Source of the DNA: Effusibacillus lacus
GTDB taxonomy: Bacteria > Bacillota > Bacilli > Tumebacillales > Effusibacillaceae
Direction of reading: 5' to 3'
Length of the DNA stretch: 64,000 nt
NCBI RefSeq assembly: GCF_002335525.1
Contig: NZ_BDUF01000121.1
Location: forward strand, 26,929 to 90,928
Shown here: one piece after another, positions 36,106 through 44,910 of the stretch
Position numbering within the stretch: position 1 is the first letter of the stretch
Layout: each line of letters opens with the position of its first letter
Position numbers and translations under genes: made by a program
The notes under the pieces: model-generated
Told to the model about the DNA's origin: nothing
The model's database searches: none
Seen by the model: only the letters and a program-made list of their open reading frames with translations

Positions 36106-36939
36106 TTAATTTAAATCCTTTTTAATAAAAACATATTCATTACAACCAAGACCACCACCACAGGTCACCAGTTTAGCTAATCCAAAACCGCTCTTCTTAT
36201 AAAATTCAAATATTTCTTCAGGCTTTGCTACTTCAAAAGGATATCCACCTACCCAATCTACCACATCATACCATGGTGACATACCTCGTTTTTTACTATA
36301 ATTCCTCCATGAATACATTGGTTTTCCTGATGCCAAATCACGAATAATAGTAGGAGCCCATAGACGAAATAAACACAGACTAACAATCCATAATTTTATA
36401 AAATTAGGCGATTTATTATACAACTCCTTAATCGTTTTCCAATATTTACTTTTTCGACCTTGATCATTGTATATTGCAATATATAACTTTCCTTCATCAG
36501 CAACATTGGTACAAATGTTTTCCAATGCCTTCCACATATCTCCTGTGTGATGCAGTACACCCCAAGAATACACGATGTCAAACTCCCCGAGTTCACTTAA
36601 ATATTTTTTATTTAAGACGTCACCTTCTTCAACAATCCAATTATGATCATCACTGAAATATCTGCGTTTTAGTTCTTTCGTACAAGCTACCGAATTCGGA
36701 TCGTAATCAAAAGAATAGACACGTGCACCCAACCTTCTTGCAGCAAGACTAAACAGACCACTCCCTGATCCAATATCTAGAAATCTCTTACCTTCTAAAT
36801 TCTCAATTTCCAGCATGTTTTTTAATGATTGTTCGGCTTGAAGTATACGCTCGTTATCCAATACTTGCAAAAAATTACCCCAGTTTTCCCCAAACTCAAA
36901 ACGTTTACTTTCAGTTACTTCTTTTTCATATCGACTCAT
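36106..36939 (-). CDS. Class I SAM-dependent methyltransferase
   Basis: 277 aa behind AGAGGAG. The SAM-binding motif I is RFLDIGSGSGLFSLAARRLG, with the acidic end of beta-2 in VYSFDYDPNSV, then EEGDVLN and DIVYSWGVLHHTGDMWKALEN. The last third has an extra hydrophobic segment (KLWIVSLCLFRLWAPTII). It probably methylates a glycan or lipid-linked sugar. GC content is lower than the flanking glycosyltransferases, suggesting separate acquisition. Confidence 0.88.
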   Translation of the reverse strand: MSRYEKEVTESKRFEFGENWGNFLQVLDNERILQAEQSLKNMLEIENLEGKRFLDIGSGSGLFSLAARRLGARVYSFDYDPNSVACTKELKRRYFSDDHNWIVEEGDVLNKKYLSELGEFDIVYSWGVLHHTGDMWKALENICTNVADEGKLYIAIYNDQGRKSKYWKTIKELYNKSPNFIKLWIVSLCLFRLWAPTIIRDLASGKPMYSWRNYSKKRGMSPWYDVVDWVGGYPFEVAKPEEIFEFYKKSGFGLAKLVTCGGGLGCNEYVFIKKDLN

Positions 36940-37030
36940 ATTAATCTCCTCTCAATAACTCGACATTTTGTATTTTCTCGCAAATCTGTTATCTGCGGGA
37001 GTTGCTCTTTCTTCATGACTGGGGATCACT

Positions 37031-38138
37031 TCATGGATGGTCGCTCCTCAATACATTCCGAATAACATCTTCCCACATGTTCTTTACATTTTGCAGACTG
37101 AAACGTTCCCGCACATTGACGGCTATTCTCCTAGTCGTTTTCTTTCATCAGGGTTAATGAAAAGCCGTCCCTTGGCGGTGGCCAATTCATCCACATCTTC
37201 AGGCGGAACCAAAATTCCGTCGATTTCATGGCGAATGATTTCACGGGACCACTTGGACAATCTGTTGATATCACCTGCAGGCCGCATGCCATTGCCTCCA
37301 GCAGTGCATTAGGAAATCCCTCGTATCGTGAAGACATTACAAACAAATCGGCACGGCACACAGAATTGCCGCCGGATTTTTCAACCTTCCCGGCAGATTT
37401 ACTCGTGACTGTAACCCCAAGGAAGTCACTTGCTTTTTTAAAAGCCAAGCGCAGCGTTACCCTCTCCAATTATTGTTAAAGACAGTTTGGATATTTTCGG
37501 TACATTTTACGATAGCTTGCAGCAGGAGACCAAATACTTTTTGTCTCAAAAGTCTCCCCATTGCCACTATATTGAATTTATCGATGGTAAGACGGTTGAT
37601 ATCCGTAGCTTTTGAAGGCAAGATAACAATCGGGTTGGGTACAACACAGGACGGTACATTTTGAAAATATTCCGAACCCACTAATGTACTTTGTTAGACT
37701 GAACAATTAAGCCAGATGCGAATGGATAGGTAAGCTTCCTCAGCAACCCCTAACTCCTTCCGACAGCATGTTGTTCTGTATCTGTTCGTTCCGATGTAAT
37801 TATAGGAATCTGTAATCCATAGTTTGCCATCAACGTCAATACATTCATCTTATCCACAAAACTGATAACCACGTCCGATTGAGAGTTGCCTATAGCCTGC
37901 CTCAAATTTACAAGTCGATTATAATTATTTTTTAACGCTTGCCAAAGATTCTTTGAAGAATTCGTTAAAGCCAAACCTATCCGTTTTACCTTTGGATGAA
38001 GCTCATAGAAATCCGCAGATGAATCTTTCAATGTTATCAAACTTGTTTCTTGCCCATTCTCCCAATAGTTAGCCCAGAATAGACATCACTCGTTCTGCTT
38101 ACCAAAGGACAGGGAGGATATGATGTTGTTATTTTCAT
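37031..38138 (-). pseudogene. Broken glycosyltransferase family 4 gene
   Basis: The ATG at 38138 overlaps the methyltransferase stop (ATGA), as an operon gene would. The frame then breaks repeatedly. Recognisable pieces in order are SLITLKDSSADFYELHPKVK (37.75-38.04 kb), VDKMNVLTLMANYGLQIPII, FQNVPSCVVPNPIVILPSKA with NIVAMGRLLRQK (37.46-37.68), then [20 protein letters not shown] (37.13-37.47) and a C-terminal VRERFSLQNVKNMWEDVI ending at the TGA at 37031. Small deletions and frameshifts separate them. The lesion suggests the glycan has lost one sugar or the step is covered by another enzyme. Confidence 0.88.
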
Positions 38139-38932
38139 AGCTTTTTGCCAAAACAATAAATATATGGTGCAGTCCACCGATTAGGTTTAAAAATCGGTAT
38201 CAACCCCTCAACTACCCATATTGTTTTACTCACCCAAAACTGAATTCCGACAAGTATTTTATAAAAATATTTATTTTTTAAATCACCGAAGTTTAAAACA
38301 CCAAGATTAATAAACAGAAAATATTCGCAGTCTTTTAGCGTAAAACCACTTTTTTCATGAGCAAGAGCAAGAGCTTCGCGATCTAACGGTACATGAATAT
38401 CAAATATTGGTCGGTTCACAATTTTTTGTAATTCCCCTGTAATTCCATTTAAATTCGGAATAATAGTAATGATTATTCCTCCTGGTTTCAAGAATTTAGA
38501 AAATGCTTGAAGACAATCAGATGTATCTTCAAAATGTTCGACAACCCCAAAAGAAACAACAACATCGTATGCTTCCAACATGTAATCCGGAGGCGAAAAA
38601 AAATCTGCCCATACTATCTCACCTTCTACACTCTCATTTGCTAATATTTTTCTAGCTTGGTCGCAACCTCTCTCTGAGTAATCTAACCCAGTTATTTTAA
38701 ACCCATATTCCTTTGCAAAATATGGTAGCCACCTTGAGTTGGCACAACCTATTTCCAATAACTTCAAATTGTAAGTAGTAGTATCTGAAAATATTTTATT
38801 GAACAATTCATGAAAATTCTTGTCAACGTAATTATTTAGTCCTCTTTGATTGGGATTCACTGCTTTCGGTAAATTATTTGTTTCCCAAATACTATCCCAA
38901 TAGTGCTTTCCTGCTTTATCCTTATTCATCAT
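38135..38932 (-). CDS. Class I SAM-dependent methyltransferase
   Basis: 265 aa from the first of two adjacent ATGs, overlapping the flippase stop (ATGATGA); longer frames run inside the flippase gene. Motif I is LKLLEIGCANSRWLPYFAKE, with the acid in ITGLDYSERGCDQA, then VWADFFSPPDYMLEAYDVVVSFGVVEHF and FLKPGGIIITIIPN. It is presumably a glycan O- or N-methyltransferase. The stop overlaps the start of the broken glycosyltransferase. Confidence 0.9.
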   Translation of the reverse strand: MMNKDKAGKHYWDSIWETNNLPKAVNPNQRGLNNYVDKNFHELFNKIFSDTTTYNLKLLEIGCANSRWLPYFAKEYGFKITGLDYSERGCDQARKILANESVEGEIVWADFFSPPDYMLEAYDVVVSFGVVEHFEDTSDCLQAFSKFLKPGGIIITIIPNLNGITGELQKIVNRPIFDIHVPLDREALALAHEKSGFTLKDCEYFLFINLGVLNFGDLKNKYFYKILVGIQFWVSKTIWVVEGLIPIFKPNRWTAPYIYCFGKKL

Positions 38933-40281
38933 ATATTTCCCGCCGTCCTCCGCAATAACTTTAATAACATACTCAAAAGATATATGAATGAAACGAGGTA
39001 AACTACTGATGTGGATAATGCAATTCCTGCTATACCCATCCAATTCATGAATAAATAGTTAAAGACAATATTCAAGATGAGGCTGATAATAGCCCCTTTC
39101 ATAAGTATTTGGTTTGCCTTAAATGCTGATATGAGTCGGACCATTACAATACCTAAAATATAAAAAGGTATTTGTAAAAAATACATTGCTTGGACATTAG
39201 CAACCATTCGAGTATCCTCATTTGTAAAAGCTCCTCTTTCGTAAAGTAATTCCACCAATGAATCAGAGAAATATATAAGAATTATTGTAAGGGGGATGGA
39301 TATACCAATAACGATTTTTGCATACAACATTAATGTACTTTTAATACCCGTCCAATTATTTGACGCTACCATTTTCGAAAAATATGGTAGTACAACTATG
39401 CTAATAACTGTAGAACAAGTAGAAAGTATTGCAGCAACTATTTTATTTCCATAATTTAACACCGAAACACTACCAGAGTTCAACATAGTTGCCATCGATT
39501 GATCTATTATTCCTGTACTTCCCATTAAGAATGCTCCCGCAATCATCGGAAGATACTGGGTAATCACTTGCTTGGTTGCGGTATTAGTCCCGTACCATTT
39601 TGGTCTTAAAGACAGTCGTTGCTGTTTAAGTCCAAACCCTAAAAACATCACTTCAAATAGAGAGCCTACTATAGTCCCCAGTGCCAGAGTATATATTCCC
39701 CACTCACTTCCAAAGAATATAATAATTGCAACTGTTACTAAAGGGGTTAAAATTGGCACTAAAGAAGATAGTACAAAACGTTCAGACGCATTAAGAACAG
39801 CAGCCCAAATGGTGGTTACTCCTGTAATTGCTATCGTTGGAAGCAAGAAATAAAAAATGTTTTGCGTTAATGCAAGTTTTTCTCGCGTGAATCCCGAACC
39901 AATAATCGATAATATATATGGAGCAGAAATTCCTAATACTAATGTAACAAATACTAGTAACAAGAAGCTTAATACTACAACATTGGAGAAGAGTTTTTGT
40001 ACCTCGGCTCGATTCTCACTTTCCTGCACTTGAATATACGTCGGTATTAACGCTGCATTAAACGATCCTGCTATCAAATTAACGGCAAATGCCGGTATCG
40101 TATATGCAATTAGATAGGCATCTAAAACATCACTAGTTCCAAAATGATAAGCAATTACTAGTTCCTTAATAAATAAAGCAATCTTTATCCCCACAGTTAA
40201 AATTCCTACGACTAAGCTAGTATCAAACATCCTTCTCAGGATGGATTTTTGACGCCATTTTTCCCAATTAAATAGGAACAT
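38929..40281 (-). CDS. MurJ/MviN-family lipid-linked oligosaccharide flippase
   Basis: 450 aa from the ATG at 40281 (GGAG, 8 nt). It has about 12-14 TM helices in the MOP superfamily pattern. Characteristic MurJ segments are FIKELVIAYHFGTSDVLDAY, IAGSFNAALIPTYIQVQ, YGNKIVAAILSTCSTVISIV and VELLYERGAFTNEDT. The location in a glycan operon indicates that it exports the undecaprenyl-linked repeat unit, not lipid II. It is coupled to the methyltransferase by a 4-bp overlap. Confidence 0.9.
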   Translation of the reverse strand: MFLFNWEKWRQKSILRRMFDTSLVVGILTVGIKIALFIKELVIAYHFGTSDVLDAYLIAYTIPAFAVNLIAGSFNAALIPTYIQVQESENRAEVQKLFSNVVVLSFLLLVFVTLVLGISAPYILSIIGSGFTREKLALTQNIFYFLLPTIAITGVTTIWAAVLNASERFVLSSLVPILTPLVTVAIIIFFGSEWGIYTLALGTIVGSLFEVMFLGFGLKQQRLSLRPKWYGTNTATKQVITQYLPMIAGAFLMGSTGIIDQSMATMLNSGSVSVLNYGNKIVAAILSTCSTVISIVVLPYFSKMVASNNWTGIKSTLMLYAKIVIGISIPLTIILIYFSDSLVELLYERGAFTNEDTRMVANVQAMYFLQIPFYILGIVMVRLISAFKANQILMKGAIISLILNIVFNYLFMNWMGIAGIALSTSVVYLVSFIYLLSMLLKLLRRTAGNI

Positions 40282-40284
40282 TAT

Positions 40285-40773
40285 ACCCACTCCGACATAA
40301 TCGATGTTTGCTCTGTAAAAATCTTTCGGATCATAAAAATTTCGGCGATCAGTATTGTTCCCTTCATTTTATTTTTAAATAGCAATATCAATATTTTTAT
40401 AATCTTCCCATTCCGTGGTCAGTACTATCCCATCACAATTTTCAATTGCTGAATAAACATCTTCGTTGTACTATATTTCAATCTCAGCCAATTCGTTTCT
40501 TGCATTTGGAATCGCAATACCTTGTATAAGCGTTGCCATTTGGCTTCGGCGGAGTTCCAATAGCTATTAAAATGATTTCCGCTTGTTCCACTGCTTGTAT
40601 TGTATCTGTAGTAAAGACAATTTTATTTTTGGCTTCCTTGAGCAAAGATTCTATGTCTTGCTCGTGAATGGGACTTAATCCTTATCAACAGCATACACAT
40701 CATGCCCCAGATAGGTTAATGACACTGCTGTTGTCAGACCCTCATACCCTGTTCCAATAACAGCTACACACAT
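40285..40773 (-). pseudogene. Degenerate UDP-glucose 6-dehydrogenase
   Basis: It starts at an ATG (40773) behind GAAGGGAAG with VAVIGTGYEGLTTAVSLTYL and GHDVYAVDKD. It continues in shifted frames with SPIHEQDIESLLKEAKNK, AEIILIAIGTPPKPNG, then the C-terminal pieces NCDGIVLTTEWEDYKNID and RNFYDPKDFYRANIDYVGVG. The whole central part, including the catalytic cysteine region, is deleted. A full-length gene would be ~1.3 kb; ~0.49 kb remains. The intact HexNAc dehydrogenase (28137-29417) is a different subfamily. Confidence 0.9.
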
Positions 40774-40809
40774 TTTTATACTTCCCTTCTGGACTAAAAA
40801 CTTACAGTG

Positions 40810-43131
40810 TTACTTAACGAGCGGCTCTACTTTGATCAAAGACTGATAGTATTTCTCCAATTCTTTTTTCTTCCCCGATAAGTCCTTGACTTCCGTTTCA
40901 TTAATAGGTTGTCCTTTCTTCTGATTAACTGCATTTAAAAGTAATTTTGACTGTTCAATTATTGCTTCATTCTTTTTATCATTGGAAGTTACTATTGGAG
41001 CAAGGATTCCCGAAATCTGCTCATATTTACCAAGATAAAATGCAGATTCGGCCGCTGCCAATCTACTTGCTGGCGATAAATCATAAGAAAATTCTATTCG
41101 CAACACTTTAGGCAAAGATTCAAACTTTTGGATTTTATTCACTGCATCTTGGTATGCAAGCCATCCATTCTCAAAATGGCGCTTTGCTTGGTTTTTGTTT
41201 TTATCGTATAATTGTGCTCCAACATTTTTGCTATTAATAATATACAGGTCTGTTGCCTGTGAGTTATATTTCCCATTCTTCCAGGCTTGCCGAAAAAGTT
41301 CAAGAGCCTTCAAGCCCTCTCCGTGTTTAGCAAGATAGGAGGCGCCCAAAATGCTCGTATTTGTGTCAAAAGGACTCATTGACACCGCTTTGCTGGCAGC
41401 TTCAATAACTTTGGTGCTTTTTGCTTTGTCCGATGAATTGACTGCAAGTGTGTCATTTAAAAACTTGGCCTTTGCCATCCAGAGGCCAGAACGATAAGGG
41501 GCCAACACAATTCCTGTTTCAGCTTGCTTCAACCCTTCTTCAGGATTAATTCCGCCGATGCTAATCTTTTTTAATATCTGTTCTGAGATCGCATAGCCCG
41601 TTATGCTCACCAAGCAAATCAGTGAAAGAATCGGAACAACAATCCACAACTTGTCTGTTTTTGTTGATCGTGAAAGAATCTGACCAATTGTACCTTGTGA
41701 CTTTACTGCTAAAGGCCCAATCGCCAGCCCCATCAAAGTCCAAAGCAAATAATTCATTGTACCATATGCCATGTCAAAATCGATAAAAGAATGGCCAATT
41801 AACCCTACGATACCTAGAACCAGGAAAAAAGTAATCCGTCTCTCTTCAATAGCAATATTTTTCCATGAGGAGACCATCTCACGAAAACAGACGGTAATAA
41901 AACCAAGCCAAATTATCGCCCCTACAATTCCTGTATCCAGTACAATATCGACCCAATATCCATGTGCTTGACGACTAACATAGGGATAAGACTGGAAACT
42001 TTGATATGTTTCCTTCCAAGTTTGAAACCCGTTCCCGAATATCGGATTTTCAAGAAATGCTGCAAAAGCATCCTTGTAAAATACAAATCTTTGCACTAAT
42101 GAAGATTGCTCAAACATGGAATAAAGCTTGGTCAACAAACTATTTGATACAAATGCAACCCCCAACATAACTGCTAATAAGATCAATCCTATAATAATCC
42201 ATCTTACCGTTTTGTATATTTCTACATGAACTCGTTTGCGAATCAAATCAAATATTGCAGAAAATGCACCAGTGATAACAGAAGCAAGTAACAAAACCGC
42301 CCAACCAATAATTTGATTTTGGCTCTTAATCGCATCTCCCAGCCAGTCCGCAGCAAAAAGCAATGGCAGAGCTGGTAAAATCGTATATCCAACAGAGGTG
42401 AATTTTCCCCCTTTTGGCGCAATTAACACAATCAAACCCGCCAACCCTGTCAATACCAGCAATGCCCCACGAGATTGGGTATGAAATATAAATGCCAGCA
42501 TCATAAATAATCCGGCTGAATATACAAATTTTTCGAGCCTTCTTGTTGAAACAGTCAACAATCCAATAGTTAAAATGTAAATAACCACTACGTAGGAAGC
42601 AGCTGTGTTCGGGTATTCAAAAACTGAACTCAAACGACGCGAACCACTTGGATCGTAAATCGCTCCAGCACGTTCTATTAAACCAAAACCGGTAGCAAAT
42701 CCGTATAAACTAACCAAAATACCCGATGCTGCAAAAACCCGCAAAAAAGATACACGCGAAATTCCTCCAGCAAGCAATATACGAACAAGAACGTAGCTGC
42801 CCAGATAGGCTAGTGAGCGGATAATCCCAATAGTTGCATGTTCGTAATTTGCTGGTGAAATGGCTGCGAGTAAATAAGCCAGCGTAATTCCTACAGCAAA
42901 ATAATCAACCAATGACCATCCGGCAACCTGGATTTTTTTGGTGCTCCACCATATACTGAGTATGATTAATATCGAAAAAAGGTATATAGCCGAATAAGCG
43001 AAAGAGGGATGAAAGAACAAACCATTCCAATAAGGAAATACAAGGAAGATAGCTGATAACAGGATAAATCCCAATCTGAAACTCATGTCAGGATTGTGAT
43101 AACTTTGCTGTTTCTCTAAAGACTCACCCAT
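40810..43131 (-). CDS. O-antigen ligase/polymerase (Wzy_C) with C-terminal TPR-like region
   Basis: 773 aa from the ATG at 43131 behind AGGAGG. There are about 12-14 TM helices over the first ~510 residues, with the Wzy_C/WaaL signature in a large loop (FYKDAFAAFLENPIFGNGFQ; RQAHGYWVDIVLDTGIVGAI). The soluble C-terminal ~260 residues are helical with TPR-like spacing (EGLKQAETGIVLAPYRSGLW; GEGLKALELFRQAWKNG). Such proteins polymerise surface glycan or attach it to protein or lipid, and the TPR tail suggests an oligosaccharyltransferase-like PglL relative. It is the promoter-proximal gene of the glycan operon. Confidence 0.88.
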   Translation of the reverse strand: MGESLEKQQSYHNPDMSFRLGFILLSAIFLVFPYWNGLFFHPSFAYSAIYLFSILIILSIWWSTKKIQVAGWSLVDYFAVGITLAYLLAAISPANYEHATIGIIRSLAYLGSYVLVRILLAGGISRVSFLRVFAASGILVSLYGFATGFGLIERAGAIYDPSGSRRLSSVFEYPNTAASYVVVIYILTIGLLTVSTRRLEKFVYSAGLFMMLAFIFHTQSRGALLVLTGLAGLIVLIAPKGGKFTSVGYTILPALPLLFAADWLGDAIKSQNQIIGWAVLLLASVITGAFSAIFDLIRKRVHVEIYKTVRWIIIGLILLAVMLGVAFVSNSLLTKLYSMFEQSSLVQRFVFYKDAFAAFLENPIFGNGFQTWKETYQSFQSYPYVSRQAHGYWVDIVLDTGIVGAIIWLGFITVCFREMVSSWKNIAIEERRITFFLVLGIVGLIGHSFIDFDMAYGTMNYLLWTLMGLAIGPLAVKSQGTIGQILSRSTKTDKLWIVVPILSLICLVSITGYAISEQILKKISIGGINPEEGLKQAETGIVLAPYRSGLWMAKAKFLNDTLAVNSSDKAKSTKVIEAASKAVSMSPFDTNTSILGASYLAKHGEGLKALELFRQAWKNGKYNSQATDLYIINSKNVGAQLYDKNKNQAKRHFENGWLAYQDAVNKIQKFESLPKVLRIEFSYDLSPASRLAAAESAFYLGKYEQISGILAPIVTSNDKKNEAIIEQSKLLLNAVNQKKGQPINETEVKDLSGKKKELEKYYQSLIKVEPLVK

Positions 43132-43314
43132 ATAAGTCCTCCTATATTCTCCCATTAAGTTACATAACCATTCTAGCAATACTTTCGACAAAATGCGATA
43201 GAACTCGTTAGAAGAGTAAACAAAATATAACCTGCTGAGAAGAATTCATCAAATTGAAAGAGAATATGCACAAATCAGCACTTCCCCAACGTATCTTTTG
43301 CAATAAATCAAAAC

Positions 43315-43339
43315 AGGCTGCTGAGATTCTCAACAGCCT
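43315..43339 (-). terminator. Rho-independent terminator of the TolC-like gene
   Basis: AGGCTG-C-TGAG pairs with CTCA-A-CAGCCT; on the minus strand GTTTTGATTT follows. It lies 19 bp past the stop at 43358. The remaining sequence up to 43131 is AT-rich and probably holds the glycan-operon promoter, which I could not place. Confidence 0.7.
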
Positions 43340-43357
43340 TATCGGAAATTAGAGGTT

Positions 43358-44809
43358 TTATTTAACACTATACACCCAAGGCTTTTCTAAAACCATAACC
43401 ATCAATTCATGCTGGGTAGTCAATTCGAGCATTTGCTGTTTGATTTGTTCAACGTTTAATTGTGCCGCCATCACTTCATCTTCGATAGCCATGCCACGAT
43501 CAAACTTGACTTGAGTTACTGCTCTGAGTTGTTTTGCTTCCTGGAATTTGTCTTGCAAAACGTCATACTGGTCTTCCAACTGTTTGATAGTATAATAGGA
43601 GGATTTGACTAATTTTGTTAATTGATCTTTAGTATCCACAACTGTATTTGTTGATTTATCCAGCAAAATCTTTGTCGTTTCATAAGTTTCGGGGTTACTA
43701 GCATCGTTGAATGTAAATAAATTTAGTTTATTCTGATTCAGCTTGACCTGCTGTTCGGCCATCCATACACTTGGACTTTCGGATACCAAACGATTTGCAT
43801 AAACATCCAAGTCTTTAATATCCACTTTTTTCATTTCAGGAACGTCAGTCAGTGTCATTTTGGTATCAATGGGCAACCCCAGTAATTGGTTCAGGTTCAA
43901 ATATGCATCATCCAAAGCTTTACTCGCAGCTTCCAGATTTTTTTTTGCAACAGTGTATTCAGTGTTTTTTTGATTGTATTCAATTTGACTGACTAACCCA
44001 TTTTCATACTTCAGACTGAATAGCCGCGCTTGTGAATCTGCGTTTTGCAAGTACTTTTCTGCAAATTTTTTCTTTTCTTGAGCTTGCAGAACTTTGTTAT
44101 ACGCCTCTTTGACTTTATAGGCTATCGAATCCAGCGTCACTTCATACTGTTTCTTCGCACTTTGCCAGCTGATATCAGCGGATTGCAGACCGAGCAACGC
44201 AGCAGTGGCCCGAGGATCTTCTCCTATTGTCGGAGTGTAAATTACGGCATTAGCTGCCTTCTCCCGCAATTTTTCGGTCCGGGTAATATCCGCTTTAGCA
44301 TTTTTTAAAGAAACACTTTTGAATCTGGCCTTTTCAAAAGCCTGTTGATATGTCAAAGAGTTTAACTCATTCGTATCGGCTGCAGAACGTCTCGTATGAA
44401 TCTGTACGCTTTGATTCCCTTCGTCCCAATCAACCTTGGCCCCCAAAGCTTCGCTCACAAAACGCACTGGAACCATGGTTCTGTCATTAATAAGCCGGGC
44501 TTTTTCGTCCAATTTGATCAAAGAACCGTTTATATCCGCAAACCAGGATCCAATCTGCAATACAATTTGATTGCTTCCTTTTGTCGCTGTTACAGTTTGC
44601 GTACCATGATTCCATTCAATTGTCGCACCAAGCGCCTCAAATATATCGCGCAGCGGAACCAAAACCCTGTCATTTATCTTGACCGGCGGCTGGTCATATT
44701 TCTGATTTTGGCCGTCAATAAGTATACGAATTTCAGGTTCCGCAGAAACTGTGCTTAAAGTACCAAAAAACACTGATGAAGCAAGTAACCCCGAAATGAT
44801 TTTTTTCAT
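43358..44809 (-). CDS. TolC-like (outer membrane efflux family) coiled-coil protein fused to an N-terminal stalk domain
   Basis: 483 aa from the ATG at 44809 behind AAGGGGGA. Signal peptide ~1-25 (LLASSVFFGTLSTVSAEP). Stalk domain ~27-140 (NDRVLVPLRDIFEALGATIE; NDRTMVPVRFVSEALGAKVD). Then ~335 residues of helical coiled coil with two OEP-like repeats: NSLTYQQAFEKARFKSVSLK, YENGLVSQIEYNQKNTEYTV, LNLNQLLGLPID, and later KFDRGMAIEDEVMAAQLNVE. These match TolC helix-hairpin sequence, but the beta-barrel strands are short or missing. In a single-membrane cell it may form a wall-spanning conduit or a surface coiled coil; its place between S-layer and glycan genes favours the surface. Confidence 0.85.
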   Translation of the reverse strand: MKKIISGLLASSVFFGTLSTVSAEPEIRILIDGQNQKYDQPPVKINDRVLVPLRDIFEALGATIEWNHGTQTVTATKGSNQIVLQIGSWFADINGSLIKLDEKARLINDRTMVPVRFVSEALGAKVDWDEGNQSVQIHTRRSAADTNELNSLTYQQAFEKARFKSVSLKNAKADITRTEKLREKAANAVIYTPTIGEDPRATAALLGLQSADISWQSAKKQYEVTLDSIAYKVKEAYNKVLQAQEKKKFAEKYLQNADSQARLFSLKYENGLVSQIEYNQKNTEYTVAKKNLEAASKALDDAYLNLNQLLGLPIDTKMTLTDVPEMKKVDIKDLDVYANRLVSESPSVWMAEQQVKLNQNKLNLFTFNDASNPETYETTKILLDKSTNTVVDTKDQLTKLVKSSYYTIKQLEDQYDVLQDKFQEAKQLRAVTQVKFDRGMAIEDEVMAAQLNVEQIKQQMLELTTQHELMVMVLEKPWVYSVK

Positions 44810-44841
44810 GTCAAGTTCCCCCTTGATATGGGTACACATGT

Positions 44842-44874
44842 AAAATAGGTTGGGAAAATTCCCCAACCTATTTT
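44842..44874 (-). terminator. Terminator hairpin of the S-layer-like gene
   Basis: AAAATAGGTTGGG and CCCAACCTATTTT are perfect 13-bp complements around a 7-nt loop. The A- and T-rich stem ends make it work in either direction. It lies 36 bp past the S-layer stop and 33 bp before the TolC-like start, insulating the two. Confidence 0.8.
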
Positions 44875-44910
44875 GTACTTTTCTCTCCGGACGGATAAAA
44901 CTAATCCCGA

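Noticed and set aside
38929..40281. Housekeeping MurJ
   Set aside because: It sits in a glycan operon, overlaps a methyltransferase gene, and is more likely a dedicated repeat-unit flippase of the same family.
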